Origin: Lineus longissimus
Taxonomy: Eukaryota; Nemertea; Pilidiophora; Heteronemertea; Lineidae
NCBI RefSeq assembly: GCF_910592395.1
Contig: NC_088324.1
Location: 7,096,953 to 7,156,952 of the forward strand
Direction: 5' to 3'
Length of the DNA: 60,000 bases
The notes under the pieces are model-generated. The model ran no database searches. It was not told where the DNA came from and was given only the letters and a program-made list of their open reading frames with translations. Every line of letters starts with the position of its first letter. The stretch's first letter is position 1. Shown here one piece after another: positions 37,101-48,300 of the stretch. The translations under genes were made by a program, and so were the position numbers.

Positions 37101-40100
37101 TCATGTTTTGTCGAGTCTTAAGTTTTGGCTGACCATCCATCACATTCCCGTACAAGGATTTGCTTTGAAACCGTCTACATATCGTCCAAAATGTTTCACA
37201 GTAGTTTTCGTACAGATTTACACAATACATGAACTCACTAATCTCTCTGATACTGTTTATAATCTGATGTAATAACAGAATATTTCCTGATACTACGATA
37301 TCATTTTTTTCTTCAATATTGTGTGGTTTAATTTGAGGCAAGCACCACCCATGATAATAATCGTGTCCAGGCTCAATTTTTAACCTTTTGTAGATACTGC
37401 AGTTTAAGGTTTTAGGAAAATTCATCGAAAAGTACAATGTTCTGGCCCTGATATAACACAAAGCAAAATAAACAAAAGTATTGACGTCTATTCTGTTTAT
37501 CTTTTATTTCATGTCCTTCGATTATTTGCATGCCGCGCTTGATGATAATAGATTGCCTAATCATTTAAAAAAGTGGTAGGTCGTGGTAATCCAACTGTTG
37601 TTTATTTGATGTTTATTTTATACATTTTTAAGCATGCTTACAATATTTCTGCACTCTAGATTGCACTCTGTCCACTTGTCGTCCTCACCATGCAATGTAT
37701 ATGCACAGAGTATTTTAAATGTTATGCATTGCTTACCAAATATCAACTGATATACATGTGGGCAAATAAAAAAATGACAAAGTGATATCAGTGCACATGT
37801 TAAAGGGGATTTCGTACGACCAACTGGGGCGCGGTTTGGGCATTGTTTTGCTCGTGCGAAGATCGCCTTACAATATTATGGTAGCGCTCCAAGTCTGTTG
37901 TTACACAATTTGCTGCTAGAAGGCGCTGATTAACCTAGATAGAAAGATAATAGAAAGTAATATGCTGTGTTGTACTGTACAACTACTGACTTCCTTTTTT
38001 CCCCAGCATTTGTTTTTCATGAATCACTATCATCCAATTACAACTGGCATGATCGAGTTTCGCCCGACGATCGGCGCCAGTGGCCAAATTCTAACGGTCA
38101 GTGCATATAGAGGTTTATCAACGGTTGTATTTTTTTAGGTGCTATGTACTATATTGTGATCTTTCTTCAACATAAAACGCATTTCCCCAAGCTCCACCGA
38201 ACAGCAATAAATGTAAGAATTCAGCACTTGGGGCAGTACCAATTAACTGATATTTTTATGATCCGGTTATAAAGAGGTCGAATACATTATCAGTTCGCTG
38301 CTAATACCACATGTGTATATCGGCGTTATTTTCTAAATAATCACGCATGTGCATATGTCATTTAATAAAAAATGGCCCTGTGCTATTATATTATCATTAT
38401 TCTCTTCGCTGCAGGCAACTTTCCAGGTAAACTCTTATCACTGGTTCAATAGGTGTGGCCTTTGTAGACCAGTGCTGTCTATCCTCTGTACACCATAGAG
38501 AAAGCACCACCCCAACCACCGAGGGGCAACTCGGCAAGTGGGACTGCCAAGTTCAAGAAAAGCCAAAAAGGCATTTAGTTAATTTATTCTTAACACGACA
38601 TGTTCCATCTCGTTAACTTATCCTGTACATATTTTAGTTATATTCTCGTTATTTTTCACAGGCGCCTGAACAAAAACGTACCCGGATAATTTTGCATCAT
38701 CTTCTTTGTGTAGTTTAAGCCAGGTAGTCACGTGAGTTAGAGGTCATCTCGCTCAGGGATTTTACTCAATGTGTAAAAGACGGACGTGTCACGAGATTGA
38801 CGTGCTATTGTTTCCACTTAATTAATGAAATTGTTGTTTCCTGGTATTTTCATAAATTTGGCAAACCCACTGGTCGCGTTCCCCTACCAGATGATCGCCT
38901 CTGAATCTCTAGGCTGATGTTGGTGGCACTGCAGGCATCGAGTTTATCCAAAGTTAGGATAAGGCAAAGAATGAACCATATTGAGCAATTACACTTTTGT
39001 TTCATGCTCTGAGCGGACAGGACCAAGCGCCCTTCAACAACCCGGCACTACACACGATATTCCTGTTCCTCATCTGCTAGCCTCTCTCGATCTGTTGAAT
39101 GCAGAAAAATAGGCAGGTTATTTGCAACCCATGCAAAGTGCAAATGTCTGAGGTGTCATCGAGTCTGCGCGTATATCTTTTGTCGACACTCGTAAATCGT
39201 TTATAGGAGTGAGAGAATTCTTCAAAAAATCGTCAGCGCTGAAAAACTTTCAGAGACTTCGTACTTCGACGTTTCTGGCATTTTTAGGCGTTGTTAAACC
39301 TGCCTAATAGATCCCGATTATGGTGACTCCTAAATAACGATAAAAATCAAAAACAATTCTGGCAGGTTCAAACACGAGATTTTCGGAACTTAGTTATCGT
39401 CTCAAATTCTAAAGTAATGAAATTGTCATGGTGTGTAATTTAAGGTATCGGTTTGCCTAAGACACGAAAGAACGAAACAGACAAAATATCAGTTCATTTT
39501 GAGGGGCGTAAGGCCCGCATATATCAGTTTTATCCGAATGAACCCCTCCAAAACTGTAATGGAAGGGCTTTACCTCTATTGTGCTACAAAGGCAAACTTA
39601 TACCTTTAACGTGAACAACCGAGGTTATGATAAAAGTGAATTGTAGAACATTTCGTGTTATTGAGCCTGTGAACTGTAGCTGTGCATATTATGAACGTGT
39701 GCGTTTGGTTGCATGATAATTGTGTTCAAGTAAGGAAACAGCCACATGGTGAAGTGCTTCTTTTCGTGCTTAAGCGTTGTGTAGTGTAGAAGTGCTCACG
39801 TTCTCTTGGCTTTCAGAATTTGTCGCTGGCTACTAACTGCCATCTTCTGGGTAGGGCTTATAAATATAATGTCCGATCAGGAAGAAAGTGCTGATTATAA
39901 CAAATCTACAGGTGTAAGCAGATCACTACTGCCTCTACTGAACTGCTGACCACATTAATCAGGAGCTTCGTACTCTCTACTGACAATTTGGAACAAGATT
40001 AAACATGAAGAACTCGTATTTGGCCTTCCCTATATGTTTGCTATACATCAATGTATGGTAGTTACGTGGTCCTGTTTTAACAAGTGATGGGCCATACCCT

Positions 40101-40556
40101 TTAAACACTGCGGATCTCAATTGTGCGCATTCCACAGACCGCCTATACCTTGCCAGTATTATCGCATGGGAGTCTTCAATTACCCCTTTATCTATCTTCT
40201 TAATTTTCTCGTGTTGAATACAACTTTCCCACAACTAAAGGCATCTGAGACACGTTCCATTTGAAAACCTGCCAAGGCTGCAGTTGATGTGATTACAGAA
40301 TGTCAATGAAATTGATCGATTAGTATATGATTTAATAAACGGGATGAGATCGCACTTGTGAATGGTCTCGAATGGCTAGTCAACGCGGACGAGAAATTAA
40401 CTCCTCTTGAATTATCTGTGCATATGAGCTCAGTACAATTTAAACACCATGATCGTGTGTGGTCAGTGTTATTAAATCTTAGTAGCTATTTTACCTTGCC
40501 CAGTCTAGTTTCAAGGCAATAACGTCATGTTTTGATACATGAACTGCACATTAGAG
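34113..40556. other. Long non-coding stretch, one unexplained open frame
   Basis: The longest open frame of the window lies here on the minus strand (37033-37461; about 130 codons from its first ATG), with no motif I recognise and no supporting splice or promoter signal. G-rich runs occur at about 35189-35202. The minus-strand region 34760-35215 resembles in places the sequence at 49590-49690 (GCCC-rich blocks), perhaps an old repeat. No gene can be supported. Confidence 0.35.
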
Positions 40557-40927
40557 AATAGCATTCCGCGATAATGACGTCACTGCAGCTGCTGCCCTTT
40601 ATTTCCCCATCGCTGAATTACAGGCAATGTCGGACAAACGTGCGGTTTCGTAATGGATTCAGGCTTTCTAACTGGGGCAGTTAGATTCAATCTGGCACAT
40701 GTCCGAGTGTTGGAAATACTACATTATTGTTCTGAATATTTCTCTCTCTGACTCTATGGTATCATTCATGCTAAAAACAATGCAGGGTCAAAGATAATTG
40801 ACTTTGAAATAAGCTCAAATGCGTAGAAATAAGTGTCGATGTCCGACTGTCACGTGACTAAAACGTCATCAATATCTTATTCAAATGACCTTGTGAGCTA
40901 TAAATAGTAACTTCGCGGAATGCTATT
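40557..40927. mobile_element. Possible MITE with AATAGCATTCCGCGA ends
   Basis: AATAGCATTCCGCGA at 40557-40571 is matched by its exact complement TCGCGGAATGCTATT at 40913-40927. Outer and inner bases match partly. The element would be about 371 bp. It contains a perfect TGACGTCA (cAMP-response-element sequence) near its left end and CTATAAATAG (TATA-like) near its right end. Confidence 0.5.
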
Positions 40928-42808
40928 ACACACAGTGTTGACGTGTTGGTGGAGTAGCGTCTTTTGCACATCTGCCTAAAACTGGTCTTTATACAGGCGA
41001 CACTGATAACTCTTTGATAAGACAGTAAAACAATGTGTATTGATACCTAGGAGTTATTTATTTAAAAACAATGGACCGTGTAATTTGATTTGGCCTGAAA
41101 TCTGTTAACTACGAGGGCGGGGGGGGGGGATGACACACGTAATATTTGCATAAAGGCATGTTATTTTGAGCATAAGAGAAGCTGTGAAATTAAAAAGAAG
41201 GTCCAACGATTTATCCAGCACTTGATATAGGGGGGTTAAACTGAAGAAAAAGTGACGTACCAGCGCATTCCATTCGGCAAATAAAAAATGAACCGGCTAG
41301 CGTTCGTTTGAGCAATTATTGATATGTCCCTCGCGTTGTCACAGTGGGACCTAAATAAATTACTACTCCACGGACCCATTTCGGACCCATTTGTTTACGG
41401 TAATATCAAGCACCGCGAATCAATTAAGGAATGGCAAGGTCATCGATTTCTTCGGCTACCATCTGGGGTCCCATCATTAGACATCGTAAACACAAATGAA
41501 AATTGGATATGAAATAAGATCGGTTACGCTTAATACATATGTTTAGAGAGAATCAGTTCCTATCTGTTTATCGCCTGGGAAAAAATATCCGAATGTGGCA
41601 CATTCATTTTTTGGGTTCGAGTTACTTTTATTCCATCGAGCAAGTGATAAAACGCAATTTACGTAACTGTTGTCACCTATAAATAAACAGTTTTACTTCG
41701 TGGACGCTTAATCCAAATGAGATTTGGCCTTTGGGTAAAGCTTAGTTATACCAGTCATGGGAGATAAAAAAAATGAGGCTATACGTGTGATAGAATTTTT
41801 AAATCACCGCTGATGTGCTACTTAATTTCACATAAAGTTTCCCCAGCTTTTAGACTTACAACACAATTCAGGATACATTTGCGCTATTCAAAGCCATTAT
41901 TTTATGCCACAGATCACCTGGTGTTAAATTATTATCTAATGTTTTCTAAACCACTCTTCCTGCCATTAACATGATCTAATTGCACATATTACATTTTTAA
42001 TGATTGGTTCCAGCAGACGAGAAATAACTACGAAATGACACAACCTAATTGCAACTAAGGTGTCCTGTGTGTATTGTATTCAAGAGCGATGAACGTTTTG
42101 ATTAAATACTTAAAGTAGATTTGGTTACAATGTTGACTTTATTACAAGTCACGGCTATTTGCCGACGACAGATATTAACGCGAATCAAACATACATATAT
42201 TTGGTGACATTTTATGTTGAAGACAACTTTTGGGTTTATAGTATGATATTAACTATATCAATATAGGTTATAATCCGACAAATTGATATGAAAAAAATAT
42301 GCTGACAATGACATATTTTTTGTTGCAGGTTGAATGGCGACTCCAGCTTTAACTGGCAGATGTACCTTTTAAAAAGGTTGGTAACAGCGACGTGCTTTTT
42401 TGTTCTAATTTTATATAAGGTATTGATCATTGACCCAATTATTTATAAAGACTTGGAAATGCTTTTACTACAGTTTTCTACAGAGATGACGAGTGTAAAT
42501 GTACATGAAGCTGAAGGTAAAAGCATTTACTAGTCTTTTATAAATATCAGCGGGTCTGTCTTACGATACCAAAACCACCGAGTTATTTGCAGGGGTTCTG
42601 ATCGAGCCTTAGCGACATCCGAGAGGTTTTGTATCTGAGGCCGAAGGTGAAATTTCTATTCTGAAATGCCCCCGAGAAATAGATAACATTTAACACAGGA
42701 GGATTATTGGTATAGAGTTACAAAGACACTTTGCCTCCAGAATGATGCAAATAGATTGTTTTGGCAATTAATAATTACGAACAACACGGCATTTTAGAAT
42801 AAACAATA
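40928..42808. other. Non-coding stretch upstream of the cysteine-rich peptide exon
   Basis: The missing 5' exon of the peptide gene at 43147 should lie here or further upstream. A frame at 42330-42533 has a hydrophobic stretch (MYLLKRLVTATCFFVLILYK, from 42360) ending near an AAG/GTATTG donor, but the phase does not fit the acceptor at 43146, so I do not join them. A G-rich run lies at 41117-41130. Confidence 0.35.
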
Positions 42809-43062
42809 ATAAACGGTTTCTCTGACGTTTTCCTCATTTATCCGACAAAAGTCTGACATTTTCCGACTTTTACCCGAAAGGTTGGATTTCTAAAAAAAAC
42901 TGTGAATAATACTAGGTCTTCCGAAAATAGGACAATAAAGGTGAAATACCATGCCATGAAATGTTAAATGGGCTAATAATGAGTTATGAGCAAAACAGTC
43001 AGAGTGACTCTGAGTGTGAATACTAATTAGCTCACTCAATTAGGTCACCTAATTAAACCCAT
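42809..43062. mobile_element. Rearranged copy of the TCCGACAAAAG element
   Basis: The left arm matches 6409-6560 (GGTTTCTCT, TCCGACAAAAGTCTGACATT, GGATTTCTA, CTGTGAA-ATA). The following part (CAGAGTGACTCT...AATACTAATTAG...AGGTCACCT) matches the reverse complement of the core at 6546-6620, so the core is inverted relative to the arm. The right arm is missing. It ends about 85 bp before the peptide exon. Confidence 0.65.
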
Positions 43063-43146
43063 CTACATGTTGTCAACTGACTGACAGATGATTACATATA
43101 TAATTATGTTCTTCCCTTAAATAAAATGTTCTCTTCTATTATTCAG

Positions 43147-43363
43147 GCGTCGCCCTTGGCTTATGCTTCCGAATACACGGTGCTACCGACAGAGTTGCGA
43201 GACGAGCAAAGACTGTTGTCGGGTTCATAACATTTGCGATAAATCAGCGAAAGTCTGTTACGACTGCTGGTATGGTTATCCCTGCAAGACGTCAGCGGAC
43301 TGCTGCCAGCGCTATCCACGATGCGTGCGCAGCGCTAGCGGAAAAGGTAGATGTGGGGCATAA
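43147..43363 (+). CDS. Terminal exon of a double cystine-knot-like secreted peptide gene
   Basis: A pyrimidine-rich acceptor (CTTCTATTATTCAG, ending 43146) opens an exon whose frame runs through an ATG at 43163 to TAA at 43361-43363. Counting from that ATG there are 66 residues with 12 cysteines in two sets of six: Cys7, 12, 18, 19, 25, 32 and Cys35, 41, 47, 48, 54, 64. Each set follows C-x(4-5)-C-x5-CC-x5-C-x(6-9)-C, the spacing of inhibitor-cystine-knot (knottin) peptides. The two halves resemble each other (ETSKDCC against KTSADCC), suggesting internal duplication. No signal peptide is encoded here; the exon enters with one base of a split codon, so a 5' exon must lie upstream. Such folds occur in toxins, antimicrobial peptides, protease inhibitors and signalling peptides; function is not inferable. 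It converges with the minus-strand gene at 45311-50117. Confidence 0.7.
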
Positions 43364-43680
43364 GATCTCACGAGATCGCCTGAGATTTGTGGAGATCTCA
43401 CGTGAACTTGAATTGGAAAATGGTGGATAATTAGACGTTTGAATTCCGTGGAGCAAAAACGTTTATTTATGCTTAAGACATTAATGTTTAAGTTCACAAA
43501 CATAGAAAATGATGGGAAAAGTCTTTCCCGAGAACTTTATTAGTACAGCTTAAGATTAAGAGACCCCTGACAAGTTATTTCCATCGGGGTGCTCGATGAT
43601 TTATCGATATTTGTGTATGAATTCAATGACTTATGGTACATGTTAACTAACTAGGTCAATCCTCTATTTTGGACATTTCC
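43364..43680. other. 3' region of the peptide exon
   Basis: Contains AGATCTCACG repeated at 43364-43373 and 43391-43400 with complementary pieces between. No consensus AATAAA is seen on the plus strand within 300 bases. Identical in unit 2 except single-base changes such as 43562 (C) against 51999 (G). Confidence 0.4.
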
Positions 43681-43983
43681 TTAAAGGGACAACTCTGGCG
43701 ACGCATTTATCTGGCCAGGAGGATAGTACCCTTGCTTCACGACATGCGCCGCAACTAGTTGTTTCGCACAAATGCTGATATCTAATAATGAGGTTCGCCA
43801 GTGTTGCGAGGCAATTTTGAACACGGCTTATGAATTTCTGGCAGGACCTCAACGGCTTCATCTGCTTCTGGTATATTGTTCATGCAGTTCAATGATTTTT
43901 AGAAATCGTACCAGTCGCGGTCCTGCTGTTGGCCAATTTTGTATGAAAAACCAACGTATCTCATGCCCAAGTTGTCCCTTTAA
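43681..43983. mobile_element. TTAA-flanked MITE (piggyBac-type), 295 bp, unit 1
   Basis: TTAA at 43681-43684 and 43980-43983 flank inverted ends AGGGACAACT and AGTTGTCCCT. It is duplicated with the unit (52118-52420). A diverged left half of the same family is present at 53577-53757 in unit 2 but absent from the corresponding site in unit 1. Overlapping frames on both strands are not genes. Confidence 0.8.
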
Positions 43984-45135
43984 AGTAAACCATTTATTCG
44001 TACTCAAATGTGTCTTAGTCTGGAACAGTAGAGAAGGAATGTTTCCTAGGTCATCCTTTCCGGAGTCATGTGCGGCTTCAGCAATTGTTTCCTCACTGTC
44101 GGTATTGACTGTCTCACCAAAACCGTGAAGATGGAGGTAAAACGCACGCCAAAACCGAGACATACCGTCTGTCGGAGAGAGAGTTTCCTGGAGAAATATC
44201 GAGGTTCAGTTTCTTCTAGTGTTCTCAAACAAAACAAAAACACTTGTAGACGATACCCCAGAACTCCTCAACAAAAAGCTTTGGTTTTCGTCGCACAGTG
44301 TATGAAGGACCAGTGGTGTGACAAGTCGCAGATTGGTCTACACCTATTTGACTAGTGTTGCCACCCAGGTTTCTATAAGGGAACCCTCAATATGAGAAAA
44401 GCAGGCAATGACGCAATAAATTTGGTGAGGGGAGCTCCAAGGCGTCGGTACGGTGGTGATGAATAACATCACACCGGTTATTTACGGGTCACGTACAGTA
44501 CTACCTAGTTTTGCCGGCATATTTTTGGAAAGATTTTTAAACGGGTTATCGGCACTCCTTACAGTTCCTTTGCCCCTCATGTTGCAACCCAGAAGATGAC
44601 TCCCGCGATGCTATGGTCGTCCGTACTCGTAGTTTCAGTTTGAATCACCACCGTGATTGGTAAAATCCTTTGATTAAATCGATAATAATCCAAGTGATGT
44701 TTGTAGCATAATGGAATGAACTTCAATATTTGTTTAAAATATGTCAGGTTGGTATAGAAAACGTACACGCAGTAGTATTGTTCATTTCGTATATACTTCT
44801 TTCAAGTTTAGATTACACATATCTACGTTGCGTCCGATGACTAACTTGATTAGCAGTTTATGGTCGAACCATATACATGTAGCACTATCCCGCGCACTCA
44901 AGAGAAATCAAATGCATTTATTTTTCTATTCGTTTAATGTATAAATGAAGAATTTTGCCTCTGTCTCTGCTTCTGCTTATTTTCTTAACATACTGTAACT
45001 ATTGTGTTGTTTATGTTTTAATAAAGATATCCATGTCAATTCAAGATGTGTTTAACGTGTTTTGCCTTTGAGTTCCGAACCTTCATTCTGGGGCAAATCG
45101 CAGACCGAATAAGTCTTCCTTATATGTCAATATTC
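43984..45135. other. Spacer between convergent genes, unit 1
   Basis: No supported gene. A plus-strand AATAAA at 45020-45025 could end a long transcript from the peptide gene. The frames here (43772-44128, 44068-44355 and others) are conserved between the units only because the whole segment is duplicated. Confidence 0.4.
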
Positions 45136-45141
45136 TTTATT
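45136..45141 (-). promoter_or_regulatory. Poly(A) signal of IGFBP/Tg1 gene, copy 1
   Basis: AATAAA on the minus strand, 170 bp downstream of the stop codon at 45311. The same hexamer follows the second copy at the same distance. Confidence 0.6.
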
Positions 45142-45310
45142 GGACCCAGATCAGTGAGCATCTGTCAAAAAATAGTGGTGTTAGAGGTTGCCACATGCAC
45201 TTAACTCATTAAAGTCAATATTATCATTTGGTAGACACTGGCTTTCACTGCCTGATCACATGTCTGATAGCTGACTTAGTCATGTTGGCCGTCCTTGGAA
45301 CGCTGATATC

Positions 45311-48300
45311 CTAACAGTTTAGTGTATGATGCTGGCCGATTGGGACCTGCTGAGCACCAAGGGCCATCCGACCATTCTCATCAGCGCAGAAGCAGACTGA
45401 TCCCATGCACTGGACCTTGTCGTAGTTGCCGTTACTGGCGCAGTTGAAATGCTTGCCGATGATCTTCAGCTTGCTGTATTCATGTTTGTCACGGGCACAT
45501 TCTGGAACGAAGATTGGATGTTGTTTATATTTTGAAGGCTGTGTACAAACAGACGCGGAGTCTTAGAAAGTATAATTTTGAAAATCGTTTTTCGGCCCAC
45601 ACAGATATGAACCCCTCAGAGTTATTCATCACCGAATTGAAAAACTCTTTACAGTGGTTTTCCACTATCTCAAACAAATATTCGAGGTTTTTCATTTTAC
45701 CGAAAAGCCTTTACAGGGTGCATATTTGTGTTGGCCGAAAACCTTATAATGGTTTTTGAGAAGCGTAGTAAAAGTAAACCTCTATTTTTAAGAGTACACG
45801 TGTACATCAATAGGGCTCACGAAACACCAACGCGAATGCCTAGCCCATCGTATTACATGATCATAATCAGAAATGAATAATTAATGTTGTCATGATGTAA
45901 AACGCTCGCGTATGAGTTTCGCGGGCTTGCTATAGACCAGACAAAGGGAAGGAAATTAAACTTACTGCAGTTCATATCCTGGACCGCCCCTCTATTGACA
46001 CTAGTGAACCCACGAATTCTGGTACCGTCTTTGGACACACAATAGCACCTGAAGTGGAAAGCAGAATTAACTTAAGACAGCTGAAGTAGACATATAAGGT
46101 GTGTATGCGTCTGTTTGGCACTCCACTTAAATTGCGACCTCGACCCTAAGATTGGGTAATGCTGGTTATTTCAGAGTGTTTTCATATGTTTCTGTATGCG
46201 TCTCTTTGGCACTCCACTTGCTTAAATTGCGACCTTGACCCTAAGACTGGGTAATGCTGGTTATTTAAGAGTTTTTTCATATTTTTCTGTTAAAAGGTAC
46301 CAAGTAAAACCAATTATAGATTAGAGTAAAATGAACGACTTGAAATAACCCCATAGATACATGTATGTGTTTTTCAAATCGCATGGTGCTCAGTTGTAAG
46401 TGATCCTCTAGCCATTTACAAGGGCTGCTTTTAACGACAGGACCAAGTAACCACCGTAGATGAGAGCAAACTGAAAGCCAAAAATATCATGTGGGTTTTT
46501 TTTAAATCGCATAGTGCTCTGTTGCAATCGACCTCCTAGCCGTTCGCAAGAGTTGCGATGAAAGGCAAGACGAGGCAAAAGTAGGCCTACACAATGCCGA
46601 AGAAACGGAGCATTGCTCTTTCACGGTTCAACTCAAGTTGGATTTGTGATTACATTGTTACAGTTTAATGACAAGAGGTGAAACTATTCCTACACAGGAT
46701 CCAGGCTGCTCGATCTATACTCTGGTGGAGAAGTTTAAAATGTCCTAGGATAGAATGCCCGGGAAACAAAGGATTCTATTATGCGCTTCAATCTCTGAGC
46801 TATTGACGGTCAGGGTCTCTATAGAACCATATTGCAGAATACAATAGGGCCGGACACTTTTTCCAGGGGGGCATTTGTTACTGTTACACCGGCCGCGGAC
46901 CAGGGGTACTACAGCGTGACCCAGAATTATTTTCCTTTGCACAATATAATTCTATTGTGTATCCATTATGTGAGGGCAGATCTTTCTTGGCCACCCTGCA
47001 GAGACTGCTAAAACCCTGTAGTAGCGAAAGGCTTCTAATGAATTAACCCATACTAACCCTGATCCCCTGCACTGAAAAGGTGAGTAGCTGCCGTCATTTT
47101 CACATCTCGGCACGAATTGCCCTGGCATCATGTTGACCTGTTGGGTGGCGTGTTCCTCGATACATCGGTCTGGAACAGAAACAGAGATAAGTTATTGATG
47201 CTCATTAGAGAAGTAGTGTGTATAATATTGTGTTTTTGTCATATCTTTCTGGCCAAGGGTACATGCACTTAGTTGAACTCAGGAATGTGACTAGATCACA
47301 TTTACCGAAATATCGTTGTGATGCACAACACTAGTTTACCCTTCAGGTAGGCTGTACCAATGCTCGTTGACGGTGTCACCTAAAGCCGGTCAACTATGAC
47401 ACCTGCTGCCCAGGGCTCACGAGTAGCCCCAAAAATGGTGATATCAATCAAAAAGCACGCGTTTTGGCACATCGCGCCACGTTTTGTCCAGAGAAACGCA
47501 AAACCCTGTATGACGCATTCCCAAACGCGTCAGAAATATTCAATTTTATTCCAGGGCTCAGTGATTTGGCTCACACCCCTGTGCACACACCCTCAAAGCT
47601 TGTTCCAAAGATTTTAAAGGCTTCCCTGTCAATACAAAGCAAGAATAAAATGTTTGGGGCCTTATAAAATGTGGAATCAGGAATGTCCATGTGGTTGGAA
47701 AGAAAAAAAGCATAAGAGCGCCCCCATCCCAAAAAGTATATATAAATAGGTCTATCAGGCAATATTGAATAGCATGTAAACCATACTGATATAACACAAA
47801 CAAAATAGCTCGCAGAGATCGGATTGCTATTAGGTACCAATTTACAGTAATCTGGAAGTTTTGCACCCACTGTGAAGTAAGTAAAAAATAGTAGTGAAAA
47901 TAACCATTCACTGGATTGAAGTAGCAAAATAGTTAAAGAATATCATTGCTATCAAACAGGTTAACTATCATTATTTCGATACTTAATACTTTTTTTTAAA
48001 TTTCACAGTTCGGAAATAGGAACCAATTGAATAGTAAAACGATTGCAAATAACTGCTTATTTTCACTAAGGAATTTTAGGAGTACGTGACCCAGAAAATA
48101 GGTCATTAACGTCTCATTCGGTCGTTATTTCATCATATTTATTGTTTCTATTTCCGTTTAGAAAATAATGAGAGCAAAATATACATGAGACATTTACAAA
48201 TGTACCTTAATCACGAACTGACAAGTTCGTGCCTTGATACTGAGTATAGCAGCACATGCAAGTTGATCCAAATTGTAAAAGTCTGGGTGTAAAATTGGAA

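Noticed and set aside
42330-42533. Hydrophobic frame as the 5' exon of the cystine-knot peptide
   Set aside because: Its donor-like sites leave phase 0 or 1, whereas the acceptor at 43146 needs two bases from the previous exon.
43772-44355. Several frames conserved between units 1 and 2 (43772-44128, 43858-44163, 44068-44355)
   Set aside because: Conservation reflects the recent duplication; they overlap each other on both strands and include a TTAA element.
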